A stretch of 64,000 nucleotides of DNA, taken from assembly GCA_038396585.1 (NCBI GenBank), contig CP121691.1, forward strand, positions 2,852,001-2,916,000, given 5' to 3'. The DNA comes from Vallitaleaceae bacterium 9-2 (GTDB lineage Bacteria; Bacillota; Clostridia; Lachnospirales; Vallitaleaceae). Below the pieces are notes generated by a model. The model was given only the letters and a program-made list of their open reading frames with translations. It was not told the origin of the DNA and did not search any database. Positions 1 to 7,631 of this stretch are shown piece after piece (position 1 is the first letter of the stretch; the number at the start of each line of letters is the position of its first letter). A program made the position numbers and the translations under genes.

Positions 1-14
1 CCTATTTTATACAT
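1..14 (-). CDS. Possible start of the next gene (only four codons in window)
   Basis: On the minus strand an ATG at 12-14 is preceded by a good ribosome binding site (AAGAGGAG, about 21-28). It opens a frame reading M-Y-K-I before the window ends. It sits directly behind the sugar permease stop codon, so it could be the next gene of the same sugar operon. Nothing can be said about its product. Confidence 0.3.
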
Positions 15-18
15 ATAG

Positions 19-42
19 CTCCTCTTAATTCTCCTCTTAATT
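19..42. repeat. Tandem 12-bp repeat carrying two Shine-Dalgarno copies
   Basis: Two perfect copies of CTCCTCTTAATT lie end to end. Read on the minus strand each copy carries an AAGAGGAG-like Shine-Dalgarno sequence. The right-hand copy contains the permease stop codon (37-39) and the left-hand copy serves the putative start at 14. It is probably a small slippage duplication. Confidence 0.7.
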
Positions 43-1074
43 CTCTTCTTTTTTCTGCAACAATACAGCTCCAATTACAATCATACCTTTGAATGCTTCT
101 CTTAAAAACGGAGGCACACCCAGTAAGTTCAATAAATTATTCATTACTGCAATTATTAGCATACCAAGGACTGCGCCCATAACTGAGCCTTTACCACCCG
201 ACATAGATACACCACCGACAATAACTGCCGCGATGGCATCCATCTCATAGCCACTACCAGCATTGGCATAGTCCATAGACCCGATTCTAGACACCTGCAA
301 AATAGCTGTTACACCTACGAGCATACCAATCAAGGCATACACTTTTCGCTTAACTTTGCCTACATTAATCCCTGACAGTTTTGCTGTTCTCTCATTGGAA
401 CCAACCGCATAGACATATCGACCAAAAGCAGTTTTCTTCGATACAATATATAATATAATCGCGATAACCAGCCAATATATGATGGGCATAATCAATAGAT
501 TTCCCATTTTTAAACTTGCAATTTGCAAAAATCCGGTGGGTACTTTTGGTGAGTTCGTTTGCATAAAATGCTGAGTAACACTTCGTAAAATTTTCATCAT
601 CCCAAGCGTTGCTATAAATGGTGGCAACTTTCCTTTGGTTACCAAAACACCTGTCAACTGGCCTAATCCACACCCCATAGCAATAGCTACAACGATACCT
701 ATAATGTATAAAGGTACACCTGTGATTCCCGTTGATGCCAAAAGCGCATTCGGTCCATTATCAATAATCATCATAAGAACTGCACCGACAGCTACCATCG
801 TCGAGCCAACTGCCAAGTCGATTCCACCAGATATAATGACAAATGCCATTCCAAGGGCTACAATACCAACCCCTGCATTGTTTCTCAAAATGTTGATCCA
901 GTTATTAGCCCAGGTCGCAAACCATTCTCCAAAAGAATCAAATTCAAATCCCAGCGCGACTGTTTGCAAGATGACCATGACAAACAACGCAACACCTGTG
1001 CTAAACAGCGCGCTTTCCGTCCAGTTTTTCTTAAACCATGTTATAAAGTTGAACTTTACTTTTGTCTTTTCCAT
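37..1074 (-). CDS. Sugar ABC transporter permease (RbsC/MglC family)
   Basis: This is the membrane subunit of a ribose/galactose-type sugar importer, 345 residues long, which is normal for the RbsC family (BPD_transp_2). The protein is almost wholly hydrophobic with roughly eight to ten membrane segments. The cytoplasmic-loop motif GGVSMSGGKGSVMGAVLG, around residues 285-302, contacts the ATPase in this family. The start lies 20 bp behind the ATPase gene, so the two are co-transcribed with the binding protein further upstream. The sugar cannot be read from sequence. Confidence 0.9.
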   Translation of the reverse strand: MEKTKVKFNFITWFKKNWTESALFSTGVALFVMVILQTVALGFEFDSFGEWFATWANNWINILRNNAGVGIVALGMAFVIISGGIDLAVGSTMVAVGAVLMMIIDNGPNALLASTGITGVPLYIIGIVVAIAMGCGLGQLTGVLVTKGKLPPFIATLGMMKILRSVTQHFMQTNSPKVPTGFLQIASLKMGNLLIMPIIYWLVIAIILYIVSKKTAFGRYVYAVGSNERTAKLSGINVGKVKRKVYALIGMLVGVTAILQVSRIGSMDYANAGSGYEMDAIAAVIVGGVSMSGGKGSVMGAVLGMLIIAVMNNLLNLLGVPPFLREAFKGMIVIGAVLLQKKEEN

Positions 1075-1094
1075 CTGTATACCTTCCTATTCTC

Positions 1095-2576
1095 CTATTT
1101 GCCACCTGTTGCTAGACGCATAATCTTTTGTTCATTCATATCTTCTCCAGAGACTTCCCCTACAATCGCACCGTGATACATCACAAGACTTCGATCACAA
1201 ACCCTGATAATCTCCTGCGCTTCACTTGAAAGCACAATAATCCCAACACCTTGTCCTGCAAGTTTTAAGATAATATCATAGATTTCTTCCTTAGCACCTA
1301 CATCAACGCCTTGTGTCGGATTGTCCATAATCAAAATTTTAGGATTGGACGATAACCATTTTGCTAATACAATCTTTTGCTGATTTCCTCCAGATAGACT
1401 CGTAATCAAATCCAATTTTTTCTCCATCTTGATTTTTAGACTGTCTTTTTGTACGTCAAATTCAGTATTTTGCTTTTTTCGATCAATAAAAAAGCGTTTT
1501 TGCAAGCGTTTTAATGTAACAAGTGAACCATTTTCCAAAATGTTCATATCTTTTATGATGCCATTTTCTTTTCTGTTTCTTGGCACATATGCAATACCAA
1601 GATCTAGACCTTTTGTTGTTGAATCAATCTTCACCTGTTGATTATCGATATAGATGTCTCCTGTATACTTAGGTCGATCCCCAAAAACAGCTTGAAACAA
1701 CTCACTTCGTCCATCTCCCAGCAGTCCGGTTACACCTAGTATCTCACCTTGCCTTAAGTTTAAGGATATATCCCGAAAATGTGTGGCATCAGTAAGCCTC
1801 TCAAGCCTAAGAACCTCATTACCTATTTCCTTGTCTCGCTGCAGGCTTTCCGTTCGCACATCATGCCCTACCATATGCTTTGCCAAGTCATCGGTTGTGA
1901 CATCTTTTATCTCTCCTGTGGCAACCATGTTTCCATCTCTAAGTACAGTATACTTATTACATATTTCAACGACTTCTTTTAATTTGTGTGAGATAAAAAC
2001 CATGCCAACACCATGACTTTTTAATACATTCATCATTGCAAAGACCCTTTTGATTTCATGCTCCGTTAAGGATGTTGTCGGTTCATCCATGATGATAATC
2101 GACGCATTCATCATTAGTGCTCTTGCAATCTCTATGAATTGTTTATAGGAGGTATCTAAGTCTCGAACCATCTGTTCAGGGTTCAGTTCCAGTCCTATTT
2201 TTTCAAATATTTCCTTTGTTTTTTTTATCATTGTTTTTGCATCTAAAAAACCATATTTGTTTTTCAATTCTCGACCGATAAACATATTCTCAAAAATAGC
2301 TAGGTCATTGACAAGATTTAATTCCTGATGAATAAATGCAATTCCCGCTTCAAGAGAATCCACAGGATTTTTAAATTCTATCGGCTTCCCGTCGATGAGA
2401 ATCGTACCTGAATCACTGTTAATGACTCCGCCTAAAATATTCATGAGCGTTGATTTTCCGGCACCATTTTCTCCAAGCAATGCACATATTTCACCACCAC
2501 TTAGAGAGATATCCACACCTTTTAACACATTGTTTGCTCCAAATGATTTGTATATATTTTGCATTTCTAATTTCAT
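1095..2576 (-). CDS. Sugar ABC transporter ATP-binding protein (RbsA/MglA family)
   Basis: This is the double-ATPase subunit of the sugar importer, 493 residues. The first half has Walker A GENGAGKST (around residue 36) and Walker B ending IIMDEPTTSL. The second half has a degenerate Walker A (GLLGDGRSE), a good signature SGGNQQKIVLAKWL and IMDNPTQGVDVGAK. The usual catalytic Glu after the Walker B Asp of the second half is therefore Asn, and the first-half signature (LDTSYKQF) is poor. The first site thus has an intact Walker A and B with a weak signature, while the second has an intact signature with altered Walker motifs. The gene lies 72 bp after the binding-protein gene and 20 bp before the permease. 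Family assignment is firm; substrate is unknown. Confidence 0.92.
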   Translation of the reverse strand: MKLEMQNIYKSFGANNVLKGVDISLSGGEICALLGENGAGKSTLMNILGGVINSDSGTILIDGKPIEFKNPVDSLEAGIAFIHQELNLVNDLAIFENMFIGRELKNKYGFLDAKTMIKKTKEIFEKIGLELNPEQMVRDLDTSYKQFIEIARALMMNASIIIMDEPTTSLTEHEIKRVFAMMNVLKSHGVGMVFISHKLKEVVEICNKYTVLRDGNMVATGEIKDVTTDDLAKHMVGHDVRTESLQRDKEIGNEVLRLERLTDATHFRDISLNLRQGEILGVTGLLGDGRSELFQAVFGDRPKYTGDIYIDNQQVKIDSTTKGLDLGIAYVPRNRKENGIIKDMNILENGSLVTLKRLQKRFFIDRKKQNTEFDVQKDSLKIKMEKKLDLITSLSGGNQQKIVLAKWLSSNPKILIMDNPTQGVDVGAKEEIYDIILKLAGQGVGIIVLSSEAQEIIRVCDRSLVMYHGAIVGEVSGEDMNEQKIMRLATGGK

Positions 2577-2648
2577 ATTCCTTAATACCTTTCTTCTAAA
2601 AAAGGCTATGACATCGCCATAGCCCTCTTATTGTTTCGCCTTCTACTC

Positions 2649-3701
2649 TTAGTATGGAGAATTTTCGTCCAAATACTCTTGATAGTTATCTTTATCAACG
2701 ATGGTTGTAGGAATAATTTTTACTGGCTCAACGGTTTCCCCTTTTAATAGAGATACTGCCATATCTACCGCATCTTTAACCATTGCCGGGCTATAAAGTG
2801 CAGATTCAATCCAGATGTCGTCATTTTCAGGCATCATGTTAAAGTACTCTTGCGCTCCACCACCACCTGTAACAACTTTAATATCTGTGCGTCCTGATTC
2901 AGTAATCGCTTGAAGAACACCGATAGATGTCTCATCATCCATGGAATATACTGCATCAATTTTAGTATTTGCTGTTAAAATATCCGACATATCTTTTAAT
3001 CCATCTTCTCTAGTAAAAGCTGTCGCATAAGTAATTAGCTCCATATCCGGTGCAATCTCTGCCATTGTTTCTACGAATCCTTTTTCACGTAACTCAGATA
3101 CTGATCCAGCGGATGGAACGTTAAGTACAACAACCGTTCCTTCTGTTCCGATTTTATCAACGATGTATTTTGCTCCTTGAACACCCATGTCTTCATTATC
3201 TCCTGATACACGGTATACACCTTCTGTATCAATTGCGATGTCAAAGTTTACGACTTCAATCCCGCTATCAATAACTGACTGAATCGGTACTTCCATACCC
3301 TGCCATTGTGGAAACGCGACAATAGCCTCAGCTCCCCATGTTCTTAAGTCATCAAGTTGTGTTGTCATCTCTTCTGCATTGACCGATGTATAAAGCTTAT
3401 AATCAACTTCATCGGATAGCTCTTTACAACGTGCTTCTGCATTGTATGCTACAGCTGCAACCCAACCATGTGTTACTGCAGGTGCTAAGATACCAATTTT
3501 CATCTTTTCTTTTGCAGGTGCTTCTGGTTCTGTCTCCGTCTCAGTTTCAGTTTCCCCTTCTGGTTCTGTTGTTGTCTCTGTAACGGCTTCACCTGTGTCC
3601 CCTGTTCCCCCTGTTTCTTCTACTTCCTTTGATCCACATCCTGCCAGCATCGCTACTGCCATTGCCAATACAAGGATATACGCTAATACTTTCATTTTCA
3701 T
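2649..3701 (-). CDS. Sugar-binding lipoprotein of the ABC importer (RbsB-like, PBP1 fold)
   Basis: This is the extracytoplasmic solute receptor of the sugar importer, 350 residues. The N-terminus is a lipoprotein signal with lipobox LAGC (Cys around residue 22). A low-complexity Thr/Glu-rich linker (residues about 28-63) follows and presumably tethers the domain above the membrane. The rest is a periplasmic-binding-protein type 1 domain starting KMKIGILAP. The gene is first in the operon, behind the promoter at 3772-3800, and divergent from a LacI regulator, which fits inducible uptake of a sugar. Confidence 0.9.
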   Translation of the reverse strand: MKMKVLAYILVLAMAVAMLAGCGSKEVEETGGTGDTGEAVTETTTEPEGETETETETEPEAPAKEKMKIGILAPAVTHGWVAAVAYNAEARCKELSDEVDYKLYTSVNAEEMTTQLDDLRTWGAEAIVAFPQWQGMEVPIQSVIDSGIEVVNFDIAIDTEGVYRVSGDNEDMGVQGAKYIVDKIGTEGTVVVLNVPSAGSVSELREKGFVETMAEIAPDMELITYATAFTREDGLKDMSDILTANTKIDAVYSMDDETSIGVLQAITESGRTDIKVVTGGGGAQEYFNMMPENDDIWIESALYSPAMVKDAVDMAVSLLKGETVEPVKIIPTTIVDKDNYQEYLDENSPY

Positions 3702-3771
3702 CCTGCCTTCCTCCTATCTTCCACTTAATCTTTACTGTAAATTTTCTTTTTTTCTGAAACTTTACAATCAC

Positions 3772-3800
3772 ATCTTACTATTTTTATTAGGTTGTGTCAA
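3772..3800 (-). promoter_or_regulatory. Sigma-A promoter of the sugar ABC operon
   Basis: The minus strand has TTGACA, a 17-bp spacer and TAAGAT, about 70 bp upstream of the binding-protein start. The -35 box is perfect and the -10 box matches four of six. A TGTAAAGTTTCAG sequence just downstream resembles a LacI half-operator. Confidence 0.7.
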
Positions 3801-3879
3801 TTAAAATAATTTATATTATTTATTTTTGTGCATAATGTATATTGTTGTGTGTTGTGGATTTGTCATTTCTTTCTTTTTT

Positions 3880-3891
3880 TGTAAATTTACA
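3880..3891. promoter_or_regulatory. Candidate LacI operator palindrome
   Basis: TGTAAATTTACA is a perfect 12-bp palindrome in the divergent region, 29 bp before the -35 box of the lacI-type gene. LacI-family operators are palindromes of this size, and TGTAAA/TTTACA half-sites recur on both sides (3729-3770 and 3907-3925). Assignment to this regulator is inference. Confidence 0.4.
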
Positions 3892-3919
3892 TGTTTTTTT
3901 CATTCTTTTTACATTTTGC

Positions 3920-3949
3920 TTTACAATTAAAGGTTTTATTCGTTATAAT
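3920..3949 (+). promoter_or_regulatory. Sigma-A promoter of the LacI-type regulator gene
   Basis: TTTACA, an 18-bp spacer and a perfect TATAAT lie 34 bp before the regulator start codon. Confidence 0.65.
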
Positions 3950-3983
3950 GGGAATATCTACAATGCGTATAGGAGAATATGAA

Positions 3984-4988
3984 ATGGTTGAAAATAAAAT
4001 CACTATTGAAGACGTTGCCAAAAAGGCAAATGTATCTATAGCTACAGTATCTAGAGTTATCAATAATAAAAATAATGTCAAAGCAGAGACCAAGCAACGT
4101 GTTGTAGCCGTCATGGAAGAGTTGAATTTTTCTCCAAAAACACCGGCTACGCTTTCTGATGTCAACAGCAACATTATATTAATGTGCGTTCCGGACTTTG
4201 ATAATCCTTTTAATGGTCCTGTCATTGAGGGGATTCAAAAATCCGCACGTTCTGAAGGCTATCATGTACTCCTCATGCAAGATTTGAGCCACTATGCAGG
4301 CAGAATAAATTATGAGGAGATATTAAAAAATAATTCCATTGCTGGAATTATTATTTTCTGCTCTGTTCCAAATTCAAAGTTTTTAGAGGACTTGACCTTC
4401 CGTTGTCCTGTGGTCATGTGCTCTGAGCATGCCGAAAATTATAACGTGTCTTATGTGAACATCGATGATGTCAAGGCTTCAACTCAAGCCGTCAATTATC
4501 TAATTTCAACTGGTTGCAAAAAAATCGGATTGATTAATTGTAATATGAATTTTAAGTACGCAAGACACCGAGAAAAAGGATATCGCCAAGCTTTGACAGC
4601 TGCCGGACTTCCGATTAACCCTTCTTGGATTCTCCACCTGTCTTCTGTTACTTACAGTGTGGCTTATTCAAACATTCTTCACCTTTTAAGTCAACCTGAT
4701 CACCCGGATGCTTTTTTCGCTTGTTCTGACGTCTATGCTTTTGCTGCAATCAATGCTGCGAAAAAATTGGGCTTTAGGGTTCCAGAAGATATCTCCGTTG
4801 TCGGATTTGACAATGTATATCTATCAACCATGTCCGATCCGCCCATTACAACAATCGAACAGCCAAGCTACCAGCTCGGTCTCCAAGCGTGTGAATTGTT
4901 ATTAGAAAAAATCAAGTTTCCACAGGTGCCCAACAAACACATCATTTTGGAGACAGAACTCATCGTACGTGGATCAACCAAACTATAA
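3984..4988 (+). CDS. LacI-family transcriptional regulator
   Basis: This is a 334-residue regulator with an N-terminal LacI helix-turn-helix (TIEDVAKKANVSIATVSRVIN, residues about 5-25) followed by a sugar-binding PBP1 domain. The start is placed at 3984 because AGGAG at 3971-3975 sits 8 bp before it; longer in-frame starts lack a ribosome binding site. It is divergent from the sugar ABC operon, so it most likely represses or activates that operon in response to the transported sugar. The effector is unknown. Confidence 0.9.
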   Translation: MVENKITIEDVAKKANVSIATVSRVINNKNNVKAETKQRVVAVMEELNFSPKTPATLSDVNSNIILMCVPDFDNPFNGPVIEGIQKSARSEGYHVLLMQDLSHYAGRINYEEILKNNSIAGIIIFCSVPNSKFLEDLTFRCPVVMCSEHAENYNVSYVNIDDVKASTQAVNYLISTGCKKIGLINCNMNFKYARHREKGYRQALTAAGLPINPSWILHLSSVTYSVAYSNILHLLSQPDHPDAFFACSDVYAFAAINAAKKLGFRVPEDISVVGFDNVYLSTMSDPPITTIEQPSYQLGLQACELLLEKIKFPQVPNKHIILETELIVRGSTKL

Positions 4989-5020
4989 ATTATAGGTTGA
5001 ACAATTGTTTGTTGAACGCA

Positions 5021-5051
5021 AAAAACCTCGCTTGCAATCAAGCGAGGTTTT
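5021..5051. terminator. Bidirectional intrinsic terminator (regulator gene / tRNA-Ser)
   Basis: A 13-bp stem (5022-5034 with 5039-5051) closes a 4-nt CAAT loop and has A and T runs on both sides. It lies between the LacI gene on the plus strand and the tRNA gene on the minus strand and can stop both. Confidence 0.85.
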
Positions 5052-5075
5052 CTTATTGTTCTCATTATAATCAAA

Positions 5076-5163
5076 CGGAGAAGGAGGGATTTGAACCCCC
5101 GCACGGCGCAAGCCGCCTACCGCATTTCGAGTGCGGACCCTTCAGCCACTTGGGTACTTCTCC
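5076..5163 (-). tRNA. tRNA-Ser (anticodon CGA)
   Basis: The minus strand folds as a class II tRNA. The acceptor GGAGAAG pairs with CTTCTCC and is followed by discriminator G, as expected for serine. The anticodon stem CCGCA/TGCGG holds the loop CTCGAAA, giving anticodon CGA, which reads UCG. A long variable arm and the T-arm GGGGGTTCAAATCCC are present. The 3' CCA is not encoded. It lies 8 bp behind the GH13 stop codon, so it may be read from that operon or from a promoter inside the GH13 gene. Confidence 0.95.
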
Positions 5164-5171
5164 ATGAAGCA

Positions 5172-7304
5172 TTATTCATAATCATGTGAAAAATGCTTAC
5201 ATTTAAATATTTTAGCACTATTTTGCGTTAAGTCAACCTTTATTTTCCCTTTTTTTACATTATATTTTTGCGCCGCCGTTGAATGTCCCTCTCGCGTCGT
5301 TTCAATCACTTGCTGACAAACCGATGAATTACTCACTCCAATCTCCCAGACCGGAATCTCCACCGTCTTATCATGATTGTTGTTATTAATAACGACAACG
5401 ACCTGGTCATGATCGTCAAACCGTCCATAAGCGATTACATTATATTCTCCATATAAGAATTTTAATGATCCGGTTCGTAGCGCCGGAATCGCTTTTCGTA
5501 GACTAATCAATGAACGGTGTAGTGCAATAAGCTCCGTGTTTTCATTGCCCCACGGATAGGTTCTGCGATTATCCGGATCTGTCCATCCGGCAACCCCAGC
5601 TTCATCTCCATAATAAATCGTCGGCGCTCCAACCCATGTCATCTGAATTACAACCGCTTCTTTCATCACTGCAAAATCCACATTTGCATTGGCTGCCTCA
5701 GCACCCACGGTGTGTGTTCGCCCAACAGTACGATTGGTTCGAGTCAAGAACCGACTATGATCGTGGTTTGACAACTGGTTCATCGCCACTTGCAACGATT
5801 GAGTGTGAAACCTTGCCATATTATACTTCATCGCATCAAAAAACGAATGATGATTACCCAAAAGGTCTTCTCTAAATTCATCACTATGTTTTTGCATTCC
5901 TGTAAGGAACCAGCTTACCGGCTCCATAAAAGCATCATAATTCATCACCGTATCCCACTGATCTCCATGAATCAACCAATCCGACGGATCTCCATAATGC
6001 TCAGCAATAATAATCGCATCCGGTTTGACACTTTTAACTTCTCGCCTAAAGTCCTTCCAAAACTGGTGGTTAAACTCTTTACTATATCCTAAATCAGCTG
6101 CAACATCCAGACGCCATCCATCTGCATCATATGGCGGTGACATCCATTTTTTAGCAATATCCATTACATATTTATAGAGTTTTGGCGATCCTTCATAGTT
6201 AAGCTTAGGAAGTGTATCATGTCCCCACCATCCATCGTAATAGGGATTATCCGGCCATGCTTGTTTGTTGTGAAAGTGAAAAAAAGAATAATACGGACTG
6301 CTTTTTGCACCATATGCCCCAACAGGATAGTTGTGAGAATTTGCATAGAATTTTTCACGATCCATCCATTTATTAAAAGAGCCACAATGATTGAACACAC
6401 CATCTAAGATAACTTTCATATTACGCTGATGTGCCTCATGGACCAGATTGGCAAAAAGGTTATTACTTGCCTCCAGATTCACGGTTTCCGTTGTACGCGT
6501 AATGTATTTTTTTGCATCATTGTTGTCTTTATCAGCTTGATCAAGAACTTCTTGTGCATCCTTAATAACCACACCATAGTGCGGGTCGACATAGTCATAA
6601 TCTTGAGTATCATACTTATGGTTAGATGGAGATACAAAAATCGGGTTAAAATAAATCACATCCACTCCAAGCTCTTTGAGATAATCCAACTTTTCCAAGA
6701 CACCCTTTAAGTCTCCACCATAGAACTCACCCACTCCGTCTTGATCGGGTAGTTTATTCCAATCGGTTACTCGTCTGGCCGGTTTATTGATATACATATA
6801 TTCATTATCTACTACATCATTAGACGGATCTGAATTGTTGAATCGATCCACAAAGATTTGATACATGACTGCATTTTTTGCCCAATTAGGCGTCCGAAAT
6901 CCGGGCATGATTTTAAAATCAAAATAATGATCCGGTTCACGCATGATTCCTTTTTTATTGTAATATATTGTCAATCGACCTGTCGTCAACTTGAAAAAAT
7001 AAGTAAAGAGCTTTTCTCCCACTTTAAGTGTATATTCATAATAGTCAAAATACTCATCTGATGAGATAACGTCCATTGCATAACATTCGCCCTGATAGCA
7101 CACATATGCATGATCAAGATTATTCTTTGCTGCACGAAGGCGTATCACTACCGGAGAATTCATCGATGGTTCTGCCGGTATGCGATAATTTTCCGTTTCA
7201 TCAGAAAAGATGGCTTTTTCATCAAGAATCTGTTGTCGTGTTGAAAAATAGGTAAACATTTTTTGAGTACGATTCATTTGTTCAAATGGTATTTGAATAC
7301 TCAT
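5172..7304 (-). CDS. GH13 alpha-glucan hydrolase (neopullulanase/cyclomaltodextrinase-like)
   Basis: This 710-residue protein has no signal peptide, so it should act in the cytoplasm on imported maltodextrins. An N-terminal beta-sandwich (about residues 30-140) precedes the GH13 barrel, which begins WAKNAVMYQIFVDRF. The three catalytic acids are visible: Asp about 400 (DGWRLDVA), Glu about 435 (IIAEHYG) and Asp about 515 (LSNHDHSR). DGVFNHCG is conserved region I. The layout matches the neopullulanase/maltogenic amylase group, but exact specificity cannot be read. AAAGGAGGT precedes the start. Confidence 0.9.
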   Translation of the reverse strand: MSIQIPFEQMNRTQKMFTYFSTRQQILDEKAIFSDETENYRIPAEPSMNSPVVIRLRAAKNNLDHAYVCYQGECYAMDVISSDEYFDYYEYTLKVGEKLFTYFFKLTTGRLTIYYNKKGIMREPDHYFDFKIMPGFRTPNWAKNAVMYQIFVDRFNNSDPSNDVVDNEYMYINKPARRVTDWNKLPDQDGVGEFYGGDLKGVLEKLDYLKELGVDVIYFNPIFVSPSNHKYDTQDYDYVDPHYGVVIKDAQEVLDQADKDNNDAKKYITRTTETVNLEASNNLFANLVHEAHQRNMKVILDGVFNHCGSFNKWMDREKFYANSHNYPVGAYGAKSSPYYSFFHFHNKQAWPDNPYYDGWWGHDTLPKLNYEGSPKLYKYVMDIAKKWMSPPYDADGWRLDVAADLGYSKEFNHQFWKDFRREVKSVKPDAIIIAEHYGDPSDWLIHGDQWDTVMNYDAFMEPVSWFLTGMQKHSDEFREDLLGNHHSFFDAMKYNMARFHTQSLQVAMNQLSNHDHSRFLTRTNRTVGRTHTVGAEAANANVDFAVMKEAVVIQMTWVGAPTIYYGDEAGVAGWTDPDNRRTYPWGNENTELIALHRSLISLRKAIPALRTGSLKFLYGEYNVIAYGRFDDHDQVVVVINNNNHDKTVEIPVWEIGVSNSSVCQQVIETTREGHSTAAQKYNVKKGKIKVDLTQNSAKIFKCKHFSHDYE

Positions 7305-7343
7305 GATTTTACCTCCTTTGTCATCATTGTAAAGCTATACTTA

Positions 7344-7372
7344 ATTTTAAACTACTGCCCTTAAGAATGCAA
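7344..7372 (-). promoter_or_regulatory. Promoter of the GH13 gene
   Basis: The minus strand has TTGCAT, a 17-bp spacer and TAAAAT, about 40 bp upstream of the GH13 start. No clear catabolite-responsive element was seen beside it. Confidence 0.5.
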
Positions 7373-7407
7373 GCCAAAAGCTATAGTTGCGCTTCTTATA
7401 TTGCAAA

Positions 7408-7514
7408 TGAAAAAAGGACAGCTATCCGATCGCTGTCCTTTTAAGGAGAAGGTATTTGTTCTTATGGGGTGTAGCAAAAACTTAATATATATATTGTATT
7501 GGGGGGGTTTTACA
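7408..7514 (-). ncRNA. Candidate small RNA (or long 3' leader) in the 327-bp gap
   Basis: The gap 7305-7631 holds no convincing gene. On the minus strand an extended -10 box (TGCTATAAT, 7521-7529) precedes a run of seven C at the 5' end. A C-rich tract (CACCCC, CCUUCUCCUU) and a strong terminator with a U run follow. The predicted transcript is about 107 nt. C-rich unpaired stretches resemble Shine-Dalgarno-pairing small RNAs of Firmicutes, which is inference. The alternative is simply the 3' untranslated region of the helicase gene. Confidence 0.3.
7410..7442 (-). terminator. Intrinsic terminator, minus strand
   Basis: An 11-bp stem (AAAAGGACAGC, 7412-7422, with 7432-7442) closes a 9-nt loop and is followed on the minus strand by a run of U. 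It ends the transcript from the helicase gene or the candidate small RNA. Confidence 0.8.
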
Positions 7515-7631
7515 ATAATAATTATAGCAAGATTTGAAAAATAAGTGTGCATAAACATGTTTTTTTTTTGTCATTTTTCTTAGCCATTATGACGAAGGCC
7601 TATTTAAGAGTTTTTAATAATTATAGAATAA

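Noticed and set aside
4994-5008. AACAATTGTT palindrome after the LacI-type gene
   Set aside because: Only the 10-bp core matches the island motif; the flanks differ, it is at a gene's 3' end, and the core is expected by chance in AT-rich DNA.
7361-7558. 65-codon minus-strand frame in the GH13-helicase gap
   Set aside because: It has no ribosome binding site, spans the terminator hairpin and has an odd composition.
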